Under the pieces are notes generated by a model that saw only the letters and a list, made by a program, of their open reading frames with translations, was not told where the DNA came from and searched no databases. Positions 1-6,788 of a DNA stretch of 8,732 nucleotides are shown in pieces. Both the position numbers and the translations under genes were made by a program. This DNA comes from Dehalococcoidia bacterium (GTDB taxonomy: Bacteria > Chloroflexota > Dehalococcoidia > E44-bin15). Every line of letters begins with the position of its first letter. Position 1 is the stretch's first letter. Location: contig DAOUVR010000037.1 of the NCBI GenBank assembly GCA_030667555.1, positions 1 to 8,732 on the forward strand, read 5' to 3'.

Positions 1-113
1 AGGTGCTCATTTGTGATTCCACAAGGTTTAGGAAGCTTACCGGATGGAAGCCTCAGATCCCCTTCGACAAGACCTTGAGAGACCTCCTGGACTACTGGCG
101 AGAGAGGGTTTGA
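1..113 (+). CDS. GDP-mannose 4,6-dehydratase-like, C-terminal end only (partial)
   Basis: An open frame enters from the left edge (first full codon at position 3) and stops at TGA 111-113. Its 36 visible residues include TGWKPQIPF and end LLDYWRERV. This is the usual C-terminal pattern of extended short-chain dehydrogenases of the GDP-mannose 4,6-dehydratase / NDP-sugar epimerase type, where a 'GW.P.I.F..TL.DLLDYWR' segment closes the substrate-binding domain. GDP-mannose 4,6-dehydratase makes GDP-4-keto-6-deoxy-D-mannose in the cytoplasm. The next gene starts one base after the stop, so the two are surely co-transcribed, and a hexose-phosphate mutase and isomerase follow, which fits a mannose-derived sugar nucleotide pathway. 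The NAD-binding Rossmann part and catalytic Tyr/Lys lie outside the window, so another NDP-sugar dehydratase or epimerase of the same superfamily cannot be excluded. Confidence 0.7.
   Translation, partial: VLICDSTRFRKLTGWKPQIPFDKTLRDLLDYWRERV
104..108 (+). promoter_or_regulatory. Ribosome binding site for the TTG-initiated mutase
   Basis: GAGGG lies 6 bases before the TTG at 115, inside the last codons of the upstream dehydratase-like gene. No ATG or GTG lies at a comparable distance, and the protein reads into the family-standard N-terminus (KFGTDGWRG) directly after this start, so the site decides for TTG. Confidence 0.6.
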
Positions 114-114
114 A

Positions 115-1539
115 TTGTCGATTCCCATCAAATTTGGCACCGATGGCTGGCGGGGGGTTATCGCCGAGGACTTTACCTTTGAAAACGTACGGGTCTGCGC
201 TCAGGGCGTGGCCGATTACCTTAAGGATGTTGGTCTAGCCCATCGGGGCCTCGTTGTGGGCTATGATACCAGATTTGCCTCTGAGGACTTTGCTGCCGCA
301 GTCGCCGAGGTCGCCGCAGCCAACGGAATCAAGGTTTATCTCTGTCAAAAGGCTACCCCTACCCAAACAGTCAGTTACGCTATCCTAACGCACAAAGCTG
401 GCGGAGCCATCATCATCACCGCTAGCCATAATCCTGGGTCATGGAACGGCTTTAAATACAAGGGTGACCAGGCCTCCAGCGCCTCTCCAGAGATACTGAC
501 CCAGCTTGAAAAATACATCTCCAAGGTTCAGGCGAGTGGTACGGTAAAACAGATGCCACTAGATAAGGCAATAAAGGCCGGAATAGTAGAGACGTTCGAT
601 CCCTCCCCCCCCTATCTTCATCAACTCGGAGAGCTGGTCGACCTGGAAATGCTACGCCACAGTGGGCTAAAGGTGATAGTGGACTCGATGTATGGAGCAG
701 GGGCAGGATATTTTGACACCCTACTTGGAGGAGTCGCCACTGAGGTTATCGAACTCCACGGTGAAAGAAATCCGCTTTTCCCGGGCATCCAGCCCGAGCC
801 CACAGCCTCAAACTTGGCCGAGCTCTGCGCCAAGGTAAAAGAAAAAGGGGCCAGCGTTGGTCTAGCCACGGATGGCGACGCCGACCGCATAGGCATTGTA
901 GATGAGAAGGGGAATTACCTCACCACGCTTCATGTATTTGCTCTGCTTGCGCTTTACCTTCTGGAGGTTCGTGGTCTGCGGGGAGCCATCATAAAAACAA
1001 TAACATCGAGCGCTATGCTTTACCGATTGGGGGAGCTTTATGGGGTGCCAGTATATGAAACGCCTGTTGGCTTCAAGTACATAGCGCCAAGGATGACCGA
1101 CAAGGACGCTTTGATCGGCGGCGAGGAGAGCGGCGGCTTCGCCTTCCGCGGTCACATCCCGGAGCGAGACGGTATCCTCTCTGGACTGTTCTTCCTCGAA
1201 CTAATGATCAAGCAGCAAAAGAGCCCTTCCCAACTAGTAGATTACCTTTATAGCAAGGTGGGCCCTCATCATTACGACCGCGTAGATATTAAGTTCCCCA
1301 TGGCAGAGCGCCAAGCAATCAATGATCGCCTTTCACGGTATATACCCAGCCACATCGATAACACCAAGGTCGAAGAGGTGAGCACCAAAGATGGCTTCCG
1401 CTTTTTGCTGGCAGATCATAGCTGGCTGCTCATCCGCTTTTCGGGAACGGAGCCCCTCCTTCGCATCTACGCCGAAAGCGATAGTCCCCAGCATGTCAAG
1501 CGGCTGCTTACTGAGGGAAGAAGAATTGCAGAGGTTTAG
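115..1539 (+). CDS. Phosphoglucomutase/phosphomannomutase (alpha-D-phosphohexomutase)
   Basis: This 474-residue cytoplasmic enzyme should interconvert hexose-6-phosphate and hexose-1-phosphate (glucose and/or mannose) through a phosphoserine. All four family signatures are present in order: N-terminal GTDGWRG at 8-14, the catalytic loop TASHNP at 102-107 with phospho-acceptor Ser104, the Mg-binding loop DGDADR at 253-258, the sugar-specificity loop GEESGG at 336-341, and the phosphate-binding loop RFSGTEP at 441-447. Length is normal for the family. The GEESGG loop fits a PGM/PMM rather than a phosphoglucosamine mutase (GlmM usually has GEQSGH). Whether glucose or mannose is preferred cannot be read from sequence. 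The start is TTG, one base after the upstream stop. The next gene starts 3 bases after this stop and encodes the isomerase that would supply its hexose-6-phosphate substrate. The family is certain; the exact sugar is inferred. Confidence 0.93.
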   Translation: MSIPIKFGTDGWRGVIAEDFTFENVRVCAQGVADYLKDVGLAHRGLVVGYDTRFASEDFAAAVAEVAAANGIKVYLCQKATPTQTVSYAILTHKAGGAIIITASHNPGSWNGFKYKGDQASSASPEILTQLEKYISKVQASGTVKQMPLDKAIKAGIVETFDPSPPYLHQLGELVDLEMLRHSGLKVIVDSMYGAGAGYFDTLLGGVATEVIELHGERNPLFPGIQPEPTASNLAELCAKVKEKGASVGLATDGDADRIGIVDEKGNYLTTLHVFALLALYLLEVRGLRGAIIKTITSSAMLYRLGELYGVPVYETPVGFKYIAPRMTDKDALIGGEESGGFAFRGHIPERDGILSGLFFLELMIKQQKSPSQLVDYLYSKVGPHHYDRVDIKFPMAERQAINDRLSRYIPSHIDNTKVEEVSTKDGFRFLLADHSWLLIRFSGTEPLLRIYAESDSPQHVKRLLTEGRRIAEV

Positions 1540-1542
1540 CCT

Positions 1543-2604
1543 ATGATAAACCTCGATGATCCTAAAATATATAGCGAGTTCGATCCATCAAATATGCTAG
1601 AGCGAATTGGTGAGTCATCACACCAATGCAGCGAGGCGTGGCGAAGTGCCGCAGACTTCCCCTTGCCCCCAGATTACTCCGGCGTGGACAAGGTGGTCAT
1701 CCTGGGAATGGGGGGCTCTGCTATCGGCGGCGACCTGCTACGTAGCCTTATGCTAGACAAGTGTAAGCTACCCATCTTGGTGCAACGGGACTACGATCTA
1801 CCCCCGTTGGTCAATGAGCGGACGCTGGTCATCGCCTCAAGCTATTCAGGTAATACCGAGGAGACTTTATCCTCTTTCTCCCAAGCGCTGAAGACGCCGG
1901 CCAAGAAGCTGGCAATCACTACCGGGGGCAGGCTGAAGGCCCTGGCCGATGAAAGCAGTGTGCCTGCATTCTGCTTCGAATATAACGCAGAGCCCCGCGC
2001 CGCCTTCGCCTACAATTTCTTCTCGCTCCTGGGGCTTATTCAAAAATTGGGCATTATCTCCATTGAGTCGAAAGACATTGATGAAACTATAAGGGTTCTT
2101 GAAGAACTCACGACGAGATTTGGCAGGGCTGTTCCACTGGAGACAAACCCGTCGAAGCAGCTAGCAACTAAGCTTTGGGGACACTTGATAATAATCTACG
2201 GTGCAGGCATCCTGTCCAAAGTAGCCTTCCGCTGGAAGACACAATTCAACGAGAACAGCAAGACCTCTGCCTTCTCCGAGTGCTTGTCTGAGCTGAACCA
2301 TAATGCTGTAGTCGGCTATAAATTTCCCGAATGGCTTGCCGAAAAGGGATTCGTGGTCATGCTGCGCTCGCCTACGCTTCACCCCCGCATCCTTACGCGG
2401 TACAAGGTCACTGCCGAGCTCCTCACCGATGCCGGAATCCCCCACGAAGTTGTCGATGCCAAGGGGGAGAGTCCCTTGGCCCAGATGATGAGCTCTGTTC
2501 TCTTTGGGGACTATGTTAGCTACTACCTTGCTTTGCTTAATGGTATTGATCCCTCCCCTGTAGCCGCCATTGATTACCTGAAGAGACGGCTTGCTGAGGC
2601 ATAG
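1543..2604 (+). CDS. Bifunctional phosphoglucose/phosphomannose isomerase
   Basis: This 353-residue protein has two sugar-isomerase (SIS) folds and belongs to the bifunctional PGI/PMI family best known from archaea, not to the classical long PGI. It should interconvert glucose-6-phosphate, fructose-6-phosphate and mannose-6-phosphate. Visible landmarks are GMGGSAIGGD at 55-64 and SSYSGNTEET at 99-108 (phosphate-binding loops of the first SIS domain), Arg152 in PRAAF, Glu237 in QFNENSK, and His253 in SELNHNAVVG. These match the positions of the family's catalytic Arg, Glu and His, and Lys347 near the C-terminus is the probable catalytic Lys. No key residue appears missing. A GAGG site lies 8 bases before the ATG, within the end of the mutase gene. 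The 3-base spacing indicates one transcription unit with the mutase. This may be the cell's only glucose-6-phosphate isomerase, since many such lineages lack the classical enzyme (inference). Confidence 0.9.
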   Translation: MINLDDPKIYSEFDPSNMLERIGESSHQCSEAWRSAADFPLPPDYSGVDKVVILGMGGSAIGGDLLRSLMLDKCKLPILVQRDYDLPPLVNERTLVIASSYSGNTEETLSSFSQALKTPAKKLAITTGGRLKALADESSVPAFCFEYNAEPRAAFAYNFFSLLGLIQKLGIISIESKDIDETIRVLEELTTRFGRAVPLETNPSKQLATKLWGHLIIIYGAGILSKVAFRWKTQFNENSKTSAFSECLSELNHNAVVGYKFPEWLAEKGFVVMLRSPTLHPRILTRYKVTAELLTDAGIPHEVVDAKGESPLAQMMSSVLFGDYVSYYLALLNGIDPSPVAAIDYLKRRLAEA

Positions 2605-2619
2605 ATTTGGTGCTACAAT
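2591..2619 (+). promoter_or_regulatory. Putative sigma70-type promoter for the acyl-CoA dehydrogenase
   Basis: An extended -10, TG-C-TACAAT (TG at 2611-2612, hexamer 2614-2619, 5 of 6 matches), follows a weak -35 TTGCTG (2591-2596, 3 of 6) with a 17-base spacer. The -35 lies in the last codons of the isomerase gene. Transcription would start near 2626, giving a leader of about 29 bases with an AAAGGGG ribosome site (2643-2649) before the ATG at 2655. The extended TGN motif compensates for the poor -35. This is a prediction from consensus only. Confidence 0.45.
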
Positions 2620-2627
2620 AAAGCACC
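2609..2627. promoter_or_regulatory. Perfect dyad GGTGCT-N7-AGCACC, operator candidate
   Basis: GGTGCT (2609-2614) and AGCACC (2622-2627) are perfect inverted halves separated by 7 bases. The 19-base dyad spans the predicted -10 box and reaches the predicted transcription start, the usual place for a repressor operator. Read as RNA from the upstream operon it would be a 6-bp hairpin, but no T-run follows, so a factor-independent terminator is less likely. Confidence 0.35.
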
Positions 2628-2654
2628 CACTGAGTTCTTTAGAAAGGGGACGAT

Positions 2655-3845
2655 ATGGACTTCAGGTTCACTCCAGAAGAAGAAGCTTTCCGCAAAGAGG
2701 TGCTACAGTTCATAAAGGAGGAGATGCCTCCAGATTATGGAGAGGGAGGTGAGAGTCAGTTCGACCTTGAGCACTTTGAATTTACTAAACGGATGGCGAG
2801 GAAGCTGGGGGCTAAAAAGTGGCTGGCAATGAACTGGCCTGAAGAGCACGGCGGGCTGGGGGTTTCTCCCATCAAGCACATGATCTTTAAGGAGGAGTCA
2901 GCTTATCACCGGATACCGGGCACCGACATGGGTGTTGGCGGGATATCGTGGGTTGGCCCAACCTTGCTACTATTGGGCACTGAGGAGCAGAAGAAGAAGC
3001 ATTTGCCACCATTGGCCGCTGGGGAAAAATGGTGGTGCACCATGTATAGTGAACCCGAGGCTGGCTCAGATATGGCCGCTCTGCAATGCCGCGGTGTTGC
3101 TCACGGCGACGAATACATTGTCAATGGGCAAAAGGTATGGACAAGTGGTGGCCATATCGCTGATTGGGGCTGGCTGCTGGTAAGAACCGACCCCACTGTG
3201 GCCAACAAACACCACGGCATCAGCCTTTTGCTAGTAGATATGAAGACCCCAGGCGTCACCATTCGCCCTCTGATAAACCTGGCTGGTCACCATTACTTCA
3301 ACGAGATCTTCTTCGATGACGCACATATCTCAAAAGCGAACCTTATAGGGGAGGAGAACCGCGGCTGGTATCATACAATGATCGCCCTATCCTTCGAGAG
3401 AAGCGGCGGTGTTGCCATGGCGGCTGGAGCGCGACGAAGCCTTGATGACCTAGTAGAATTCGCAAAAAAGACCACGATTAACGGAAAGCCACTGGCGAAA
3501 GACCCCTTTATCAGGCACCAACTGGCAGAGCTTGCCATCGAGATCGAGGCTATTCGCATGGTGGGCTATCGCATTATCTGGAAGCAAACAAAAGGTGAAA
3601 TCCCCGGTGTTGAGGCCCCCATTGTAAAGACATTAGCCTCAGAGACGATTCAGAAGATGGCCAAAGTTGCAACACAGATGATGGGACTCTATGGACAACT
3701 GAGTTTGGGCTCCAAGCAGGCGTTCCTGAACGGGAGAGCTGCAGATATGTATCTGAGCGCAAATAACATAATAGTTGCCATGGGGACCAATGAGATCCAA
3801 AGAAACATCATCGCCCAGAGGGGGCTGGGATTGCCCCGAACCTGA
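2655..3845 (+). CDS. Acyl-CoA dehydrogenase (FadE-like flavoprotein)
   Basis: This 396-residue protein has the full three-part acyl-CoA dehydrogenase layout: an N-terminal helical domain (about 4-125), a middle beta domain (about 128-225) opening with the FAD/substrate motif CTMYSEPEAGSD (128-139) followed by VNGQKVWTSG (156-165), and a C-terminal helical domain (about 235-390) ending GTNEIQRNIIAQRGLGLPR. The family oxidises acyl-CoA thioesters at C2-C3 with FAD and passes electrons to ETF. The position that carries the catalytic Glu in medium-chain enzymes (EGT.. motif) is Met376 here (AMGTNEIQR). Glu248 in FERSGG lies where isovaleryl- and long-chain-type enzymes place their base, so it may serve instead. 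Substrate chain length is unknown. It follows the sugar operon after 50 bases with its own likely promoter, and converges on rpsI with 4 bases between stops. It does not share an obvious pathway with either neighbour. Confidence 0.92.
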   Translation: MDFRFTPEEEAFRKEVLQFIKEEMPPDYGEGGESQFDLEHFEFTKRMARKLGAKKWLAMNWPEEHGGLGVSPIKHMIFKEESAYHRIPGTDMGVGGISWVGPTLLLLGTEEQKKKHLPPLAAGEKWWCTMYSEPEAGSDMAALQCRGVAHGDEYIVNGQKVWTSGGHIADWGWLLVRTDPTVANKHHGISLLLVDMKTPGVTIRPLINLAGHHYFNEIFFDDAHISKANLIGEENRGWYHTMIALSFERSGGVAMAAGARRSLDDLVEFAKKTTINGKPLAKDPFIRHQLAELAIEIEAIRMVGYRIIWKQTKGEIPGVEAPIVKTLASETIQKMAKVATQMMGLYGQLSLGSKQAFLNGRAADMYLSANNIIVAMGTNEIQRNIIAQRGLGLPRT

Positions 3846-3849
3846 GATT

Positions 3850-4245
3850 CTACCTCTTAGTGTACTGCTTTCTTTTACGGGCGCGAATGAGGCCGTATTT
3901 CTTTCGTTCTTTCATTCGAGCATCTCGGGTCAAGAAGCCACAACTGCGCAATATCGGCTTCAGGTTCTCATCCATCACCACCAAGGCGCGAGCGATGCCA
4001 TGACGGATCGCTCCAGCTTGCCCCGAGGTACCACTCCCTGCCACCTTGACAGTAGCATTAAGCTTGTTCAAGTTATTGGTAACCATTAGAGGCTCCAAGA
4101 TTGCTCTCTTGTGTCTCTCCTGAACGAATAGCTCATCAAAGGGCTTGCCATTGACTAGAATGGGACCCTCCCCAGGATAAAGCCTCACCTTGGCCACTGC
4201 GGACTTCCTTCTACCAAGACCGTAAAAGTAACCTTTATCGCTCAA
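3850..4245 (-). CDS. rpsI: Small ribosomal subunit protein uS9
   Basis: This 131-residue protein has the S9 signatures: YGLGRRKSAVAKVRLYPGEG near the N-terminus, VNGKPFDELF, the central GQAGAIRHGIARAL, and the basic tail RARKRKQYTKR whose last Arg reaches the P-site tRNA in known ribosomes. Length is normal. The start is TTG at 4245-4243, overlapping the rplM stop as TTGA, with AAGGGGG six bases upstream. No ATG gives a full-length S9. It is the last gene of the minus-strand operon. Its stop (3850-3852) is 4 bases from the stop of the oncoming acyl-CoA dehydrogenase gene, and no terminator is visible between them. It is paired with rplM, as in most bacteria. Confidence 0.97.
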   Translation of the reverse strand: MSDKGYFYGLGRRKSAVAKVRLYPGEGPILVNGKPFDELFVQERHKRAILEPLMVTNNLNKLNATVKVAGSGTSGQAGAIRHGIARALVVMDENLKPILRSCGFLTRDARMKERKKYGLIRARKRKQYTKR

Positions 4246-4679
4246 CTAGCACCCCCTTCTGTAGGTTTCCTCACCTGGGCCTGATGGGGGTGAGTATCCC
4301 CCGAATAGACCTTAAGCCGCTTCAGCATATCTCGACCCAGCCGATTCTTGGGAAGCATCCCCTTCACTGCATATTCGATCGCGCGAGTGGGATGGGTCTC
4401 CATCATTTTGTTAAAAGTGGTGCTTCTAAGTCCACCGGGGTATCCAGAATGCCGATAGTAAACTTTCTGCTGAGCCTTCTTACCGGTTACTCTGACCTTC
4501 GCCGCATTTGTCACCACGACGAAGTCGCCGGTGTTCAGGTGAGGGGTATAAATGGGCTTGTGCTTGCCCAGTAGAAGAACAGCCACCTCCGATGCCAACC
4601 TGCCCAGGATCCTCCCTGAGGCGTCGATGACATGCCACTCAGGTTTTAGGTCTGGTGATTTGACGGTATAGGTTTTCAT
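4242..4679 (-). CDS. rplM: Large ribosomal subunit protein uL13
   Basis: This 145-residue protein is a typical bacterial L13: WHVIDASGRILGRLAS (residues 15-30), the GKHKPIYTPHLNTGDFVVVTNA segment, KVYYRHSGYPGG (72-83), and the AVKGMLPKNRLGRDMLKRLKVYSG block. L13 binds 23S rRNA early in 50S assembly. The ATG at 4679 overlaps the truA stop as ATGA, with GAGGG six bases upstream inside truA. The stop overlaps the rpsI TTG start. Both overlaps predict coupled translation of truA, rplM and rpsI. Nothing is missing or unusual in the protein. Confidence 0.97.
   Translation of the reverse strand: MKTYTVKSPDLKPEWHVIDASGRILGRLASEVAVLLLGKHKPIYTPHLNTGDFVVVTNAAKVRVTGKKAQQKVYYRHSGYPGGLRSTTFNKMMETHPTRAIEYAVKGMLPKNRLGRDMLKRLKVYSGDTHPHQAQVRKPTEGGAS
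4252..4258 (-). promoter_or_regulatory. Ribosome binding site for TTG-initiated rpsI
   Basis: AAGGGGG on the minus strand lies 6 bases before the TTG start of rpsI and inside the last codons of rplM. Together with the TTGA stop/start overlap it supports translational coupling of the L13-S9 pair and the non-ATG start. Confidence 0.55.
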
Positions 4680-5431
4680 TTAATGCCCTCAGGGTAATTT
4701 ACCTTTAAAAGACATAGCCCATGGGGGGGAAGTGCCGGCCCCGCAGTAGAGGTCTTTCTTGACCGCAAGATCTCACGAAAGGCTGCTACATCGCTTTTCC
4801 CCAACCCCACCTTCATCAGAGCGCCTGTGGTATTGCGCACCTGATGGGGGAGAAAGGAATTGGCCACCATATAGAACGTCACTAGATCACCATCCCTCGC
4901 CACCTCCGCCCTGTAAACTGTACGCACCGTATTCTTTCTGCCGTCCAGAGAGCTGGCAAAAGGGAGAAAATCATGTGTCCCTAAGAGAGCCTGGCAGGCA
5001 TCATTCATCGCCTCGATATCAAGGGGCCTGGGCACAAAATAAGCGCTCCTCCGCAGGAGAGGGGAAAGGGTAGCCCTATTAAGCAGGTAGTAGCAGTACT
5101 CCCTGCTGAGAGCATCTCTCCTGGCATCGAAGTCATCCTTCACCCAGAATGCTTCTCTAACAGCGATATCCTCCGGCAAGTAATGGTTCAACGCCCTTAA
5201 AAAGATTTCTGGTAAAAGGGGTGAGTCAGTGCGAAAGGAGACCACCTGTCCTTTAGCGTGAACCCCCTCATCGGTGCGACTGGCACTTGCGATGCGGATC
5301 TGCTGTCCAGTAATCTTCATCAAGGCACGCTCAATCTCGCCCTGGATAGTAGGCACGTTAGTCTGGATTTGAGATCCATGGTATCTAGTGCCCTCATATT
5401 CCATGATAAATGCGATCTTCCTGATCTCCAT
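4676..5431 (-). CDS. truA: tRNA pseudouridine(38-40) synthase
   Basis: This 251-residue TruA family enzyme isomerises uridines 38-40 in the anticodon arm of tRNAs. The N-terminal EYEGTRYHGSQIQ (11-23) is family-typical. The catalytic loop is SRTDEGVHAKGQV (51-63) with the nucleophile Asp54. Later come FDARRDALSREYCYYL (101-116), SFLPHQVRNTTGALMKVG (192-209) and the closing PPHGLCLLKVNY. The length matches bacterial TruA. The ATG lies 8 bases after the rplQ stop without a good Shine-Dalgarno (only GGTAAAG), so it may depend on ribosomes arriving from rplQ. An internal ATG at residue 10 would cut off the first strand and is unlikely. Its place between rplQ and rplM is a common arrangement in bacterial ribosomal operons. 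Confidence 0.95.
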   Translation of the reverse strand: MEIRKIAFIMEYEGTRYHGSQIQTNVPTIQGEIERALMKITGQQIRIASASRTDEGVHAKGQVVSFRTDSPLLPEIFLRALNHYLPEDIAVREAFWVKDDFDARRDALSREYCYYLLNRATLSPLLRRSAYFVPRPLDIEAMNDACQALLGTHDFLPFASSLDGRKNTVRTVYRAEVARDGDLVTFYMVANSFLPHQVRNTTGALMKVGLGKSDVAAFREILRSRKTSTAGPALPPHGLCLLKVNYPEGIK

Positions 5432-5439
5432 AATAGCAA

Positions 5440-5793
5440 CTACTTTACCAATTCTAGCTGCGCCATGGGTGCCGCATCGCCCAGGCGAGGCCCAAGCTTA
5501 GTGATGCGAGTATAGCCACCTGGACGCTGAGCATAATTAGAGGCAAGCTCATCGAACAACTTTGCCACCACCTTTTCCTCCGTTACAAAGGCCAGCACCT
5601 GACGGCGGGCACGCAGGCTGCCATCCTTGCCTAGTGTGATTATCCTCTCCGCCATACCCCGAACCTCTTTTGCTTTGGCCTCGGTAGTCACAATCTTTTC
5701 ATATTTTAGAAGGTCGGTTACAAGATTTCGATACATCGAAATCCTATGGTCTGTCGGCCGAGATAGCCTTCGACCGGCAACATGATGCCTCAT
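5440..5793 (-). CDS. rplQ: Large ribosomal subunit protein bL17
   Basis: This 117-residue protein has the L17 signature MRHHVAGRRLSRPTDHRISMYRN-type N-terminus, LLKYEKIVTTEAKAKEVRGMAE (about 28-49), and the C-terminal GGYTRITKLGPRLGDAAPMAQLEL. L17 is a 23S rRNA-binding protein near the peptide exit tunnel. The ATG at 5793 overlaps the rpoA stop as ATGA, and a purine tract (GAGGAGGAGG, 5801-5810) seven bases upstream is an excellent ribosome site made from rpoA codons. rpoA-rplQ adjacency is nearly universal in bacteria. Confidence 0.97.
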   Translation of the reverse strand: MRHHVAGRRLSRPTDHRISMYRNLVTDLLKYEKIVTTEAKAKEVRGMAERIITLGKDGSLRARRQVLAFVTEEKVVAKLFDELASNYAQRPGGYTRITKLGPRLGDAAPMAQLELVK

Positions 5794-6770
5794 TCTAGAC
5801 CCTCCTCCTCTTCTCCCTCTTGCAAAGTCGCCTCCTCGCCAGGACCCTCTTCCTCTGAGACAAAGCCCATCTCCTTAAGCTGACTGCGCACCTCCTCAAG
5901 CGCCTTCTGTCCCAAGTTCTTTATTTTGATCAATTCCTCGTCGCTGTACTCCAACAGCTCCCCTACCTTAGTGATCCCAGCCCTCTTAAGGCAGTTAAAG
6001 GTACGCACGGAGAGGCTGAGTTGCTCAATAGGCGTATTATATTCCTCCGACTGGACGGGGAGACCAGATTTTTCCATCACCCACTCACGACGATAGGCAA
6101 GATCGTAGAAAAGGTGAATCTTTTCCACCAATACCTGGGCCGCTTGGCTCACCGCATCTATAGGCGATACAGTGCCATCGGTCCACACCTCAAGGATCAG
6201 CCTCTCATAGCTGGTTACCTGCCCCACGCGGGTATGCTCCAAAGTATAATTAACTTTACGAATCGGAGAGAATATGGCATCTACGGGAATCACCCCTATA
6301 GGTAGGCCATCGCCATGACCAGCGGGCAGATATCCCTTTCCCAGCTCCACATTGAACTCAACAATCAGCTCGGCATCGGAGGAATCCAGTGTAGCCAGGT
6401 GGAGATCGGGATTCACTATCTCAAAATCAGCGGAGGGGTCAATATCGCCAGCACAGACCCGCCCTTCACCCCTAGCCTCCAAGGTCATCCTGCCCTCCCC
6501 TGAGGTGAGCGGGCGAAGCCTCAATGCCTTAACATTCAACAGAAATTCTATGATGTCCTCTTTCACATGTGGTATAACGGAGAACTCATGCTGCACCCCC
6601 TCGATCCTGACCCATGTTACTGCAGCACCGAGAAGAGAACTTAAGAGTACCCTTCTCATAGCATTCCCCATAGTATTACCAAAGCCTCTCTCTAGAGGCT
6701 CGGCAATAAACCGGCCGTATTTCTCTGAGATTTCCTGACATTCCACACAGGGCATCAAGACTTCAGACAA
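5790..6770 (-). CDS. rpoA: DNA-directed RNA polymerase subunit alpha
   Basis: This 326-residue protein has both alpha domains. The NTD (about 10-235) shows LERGFGNTMGNAMRRVLLSS (26-45) and HEFSVIPHVKEDIIE (61-75), used for dimerisation and assembly with beta/beta'. The CTD (about 246-302) shows SVRTFNCLKRAGI (254-266) and NLGQKALEEV (285-294). Arg256, Asn259 and Cys260 correspond to the UP-element-contacting R265, N268 and C269 of E. coli. The start is TTG at 6770 with a perfect GGAGGT six bases upstream; the ATG at codon 6 would be too far from it. Two features stand out: a 22-residue acidic tail after the CTD (305-326, mostly Glu), and a CxxC pair near the N-terminus (Cys8, Cys11) that I cannot assign a role. 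The tail is encoded by GAG/GAA codons that also form the ribosome site of rplQ. Confidence 0.97.
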   Translation of the reverse strand: MSEVLMPCVECQEISEKYGRFIAEPLERGFGNTMGNAMRRVLLSSLLGAAVTWVRIEGVQHEFSVIPHVKEDIIEFLLNVKALRLRPLTSGEGRMTLEARGEGRVCAGDIDPSADFEIVNPDLHLATLDSSDAELIVEFNVELGKGYLPAGHGDGLPIGVIPVDAIFSPIRKVNYTLEHTRVGQVTSYERLILEVWTDGTVSPIDAVSQAAQVLVEKIHLFYDLAYRREWVMEKSGLPVQSEEYNTPIEQLSLSVRTFNCLKRAGITKVGELLEYSDEELIKIKNLGQKALEEVRSQLKEMGFVSEEEGPGEEATLQEGEEEEGLE

Positions 6771-6776
6771 TTTACT

Positions 6777-6782
6777 ACCTCC
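6777..6782 (-). promoter_or_regulatory. Consensus Shine-Dalgarno fixing the TTG start of rpoA
   Basis: GGAGGT on the minus strand sits 6 bases from TTG 6770-6768 and 21 bases from the first in-frame ATG (codon 6). The spacing decides clearly for TTG. It lies in the 18-base gap after the rpsD stop. Confidence 0.75.
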
Positions 6783-6788
6783 AAGAAA

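Noticed and set aside
61..80. CCTTCGACAAGACCTTGAGA resembles the core of the repeat at 8024-8105
   Set aside because: It codes for conserved C-terminal residues (FDKTLR) of the dehydratase-like gene, lacks the inverted partner arms, and is best read as coincidence.
862..1155. A 97-codon minus-strand open frame inside the mutase gene
   Set aside because: It is fully antisense to the strongly conserved domains II-III of the mutase and shows no recognisable protein features.
3876..3910. TACGG/CCGTA hairpin followed by a T-rich stretch, possible + strand terminator for the acyl-CoA dehydrogenase
   Set aside because: The stem is only 5 bp with a 12-base loop, the T-tract is interrupted, and the bases are fixed by Lys/Arg codons of the conserved rpsI tail on the other strand.
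6352..6738. A 128-codon + strand open frame opposite rpoA
   Set aside because: It lies entirely antisense to the well-conserved alpha NTD, has no ribosome site, and its composition mirrors rpoA codons.
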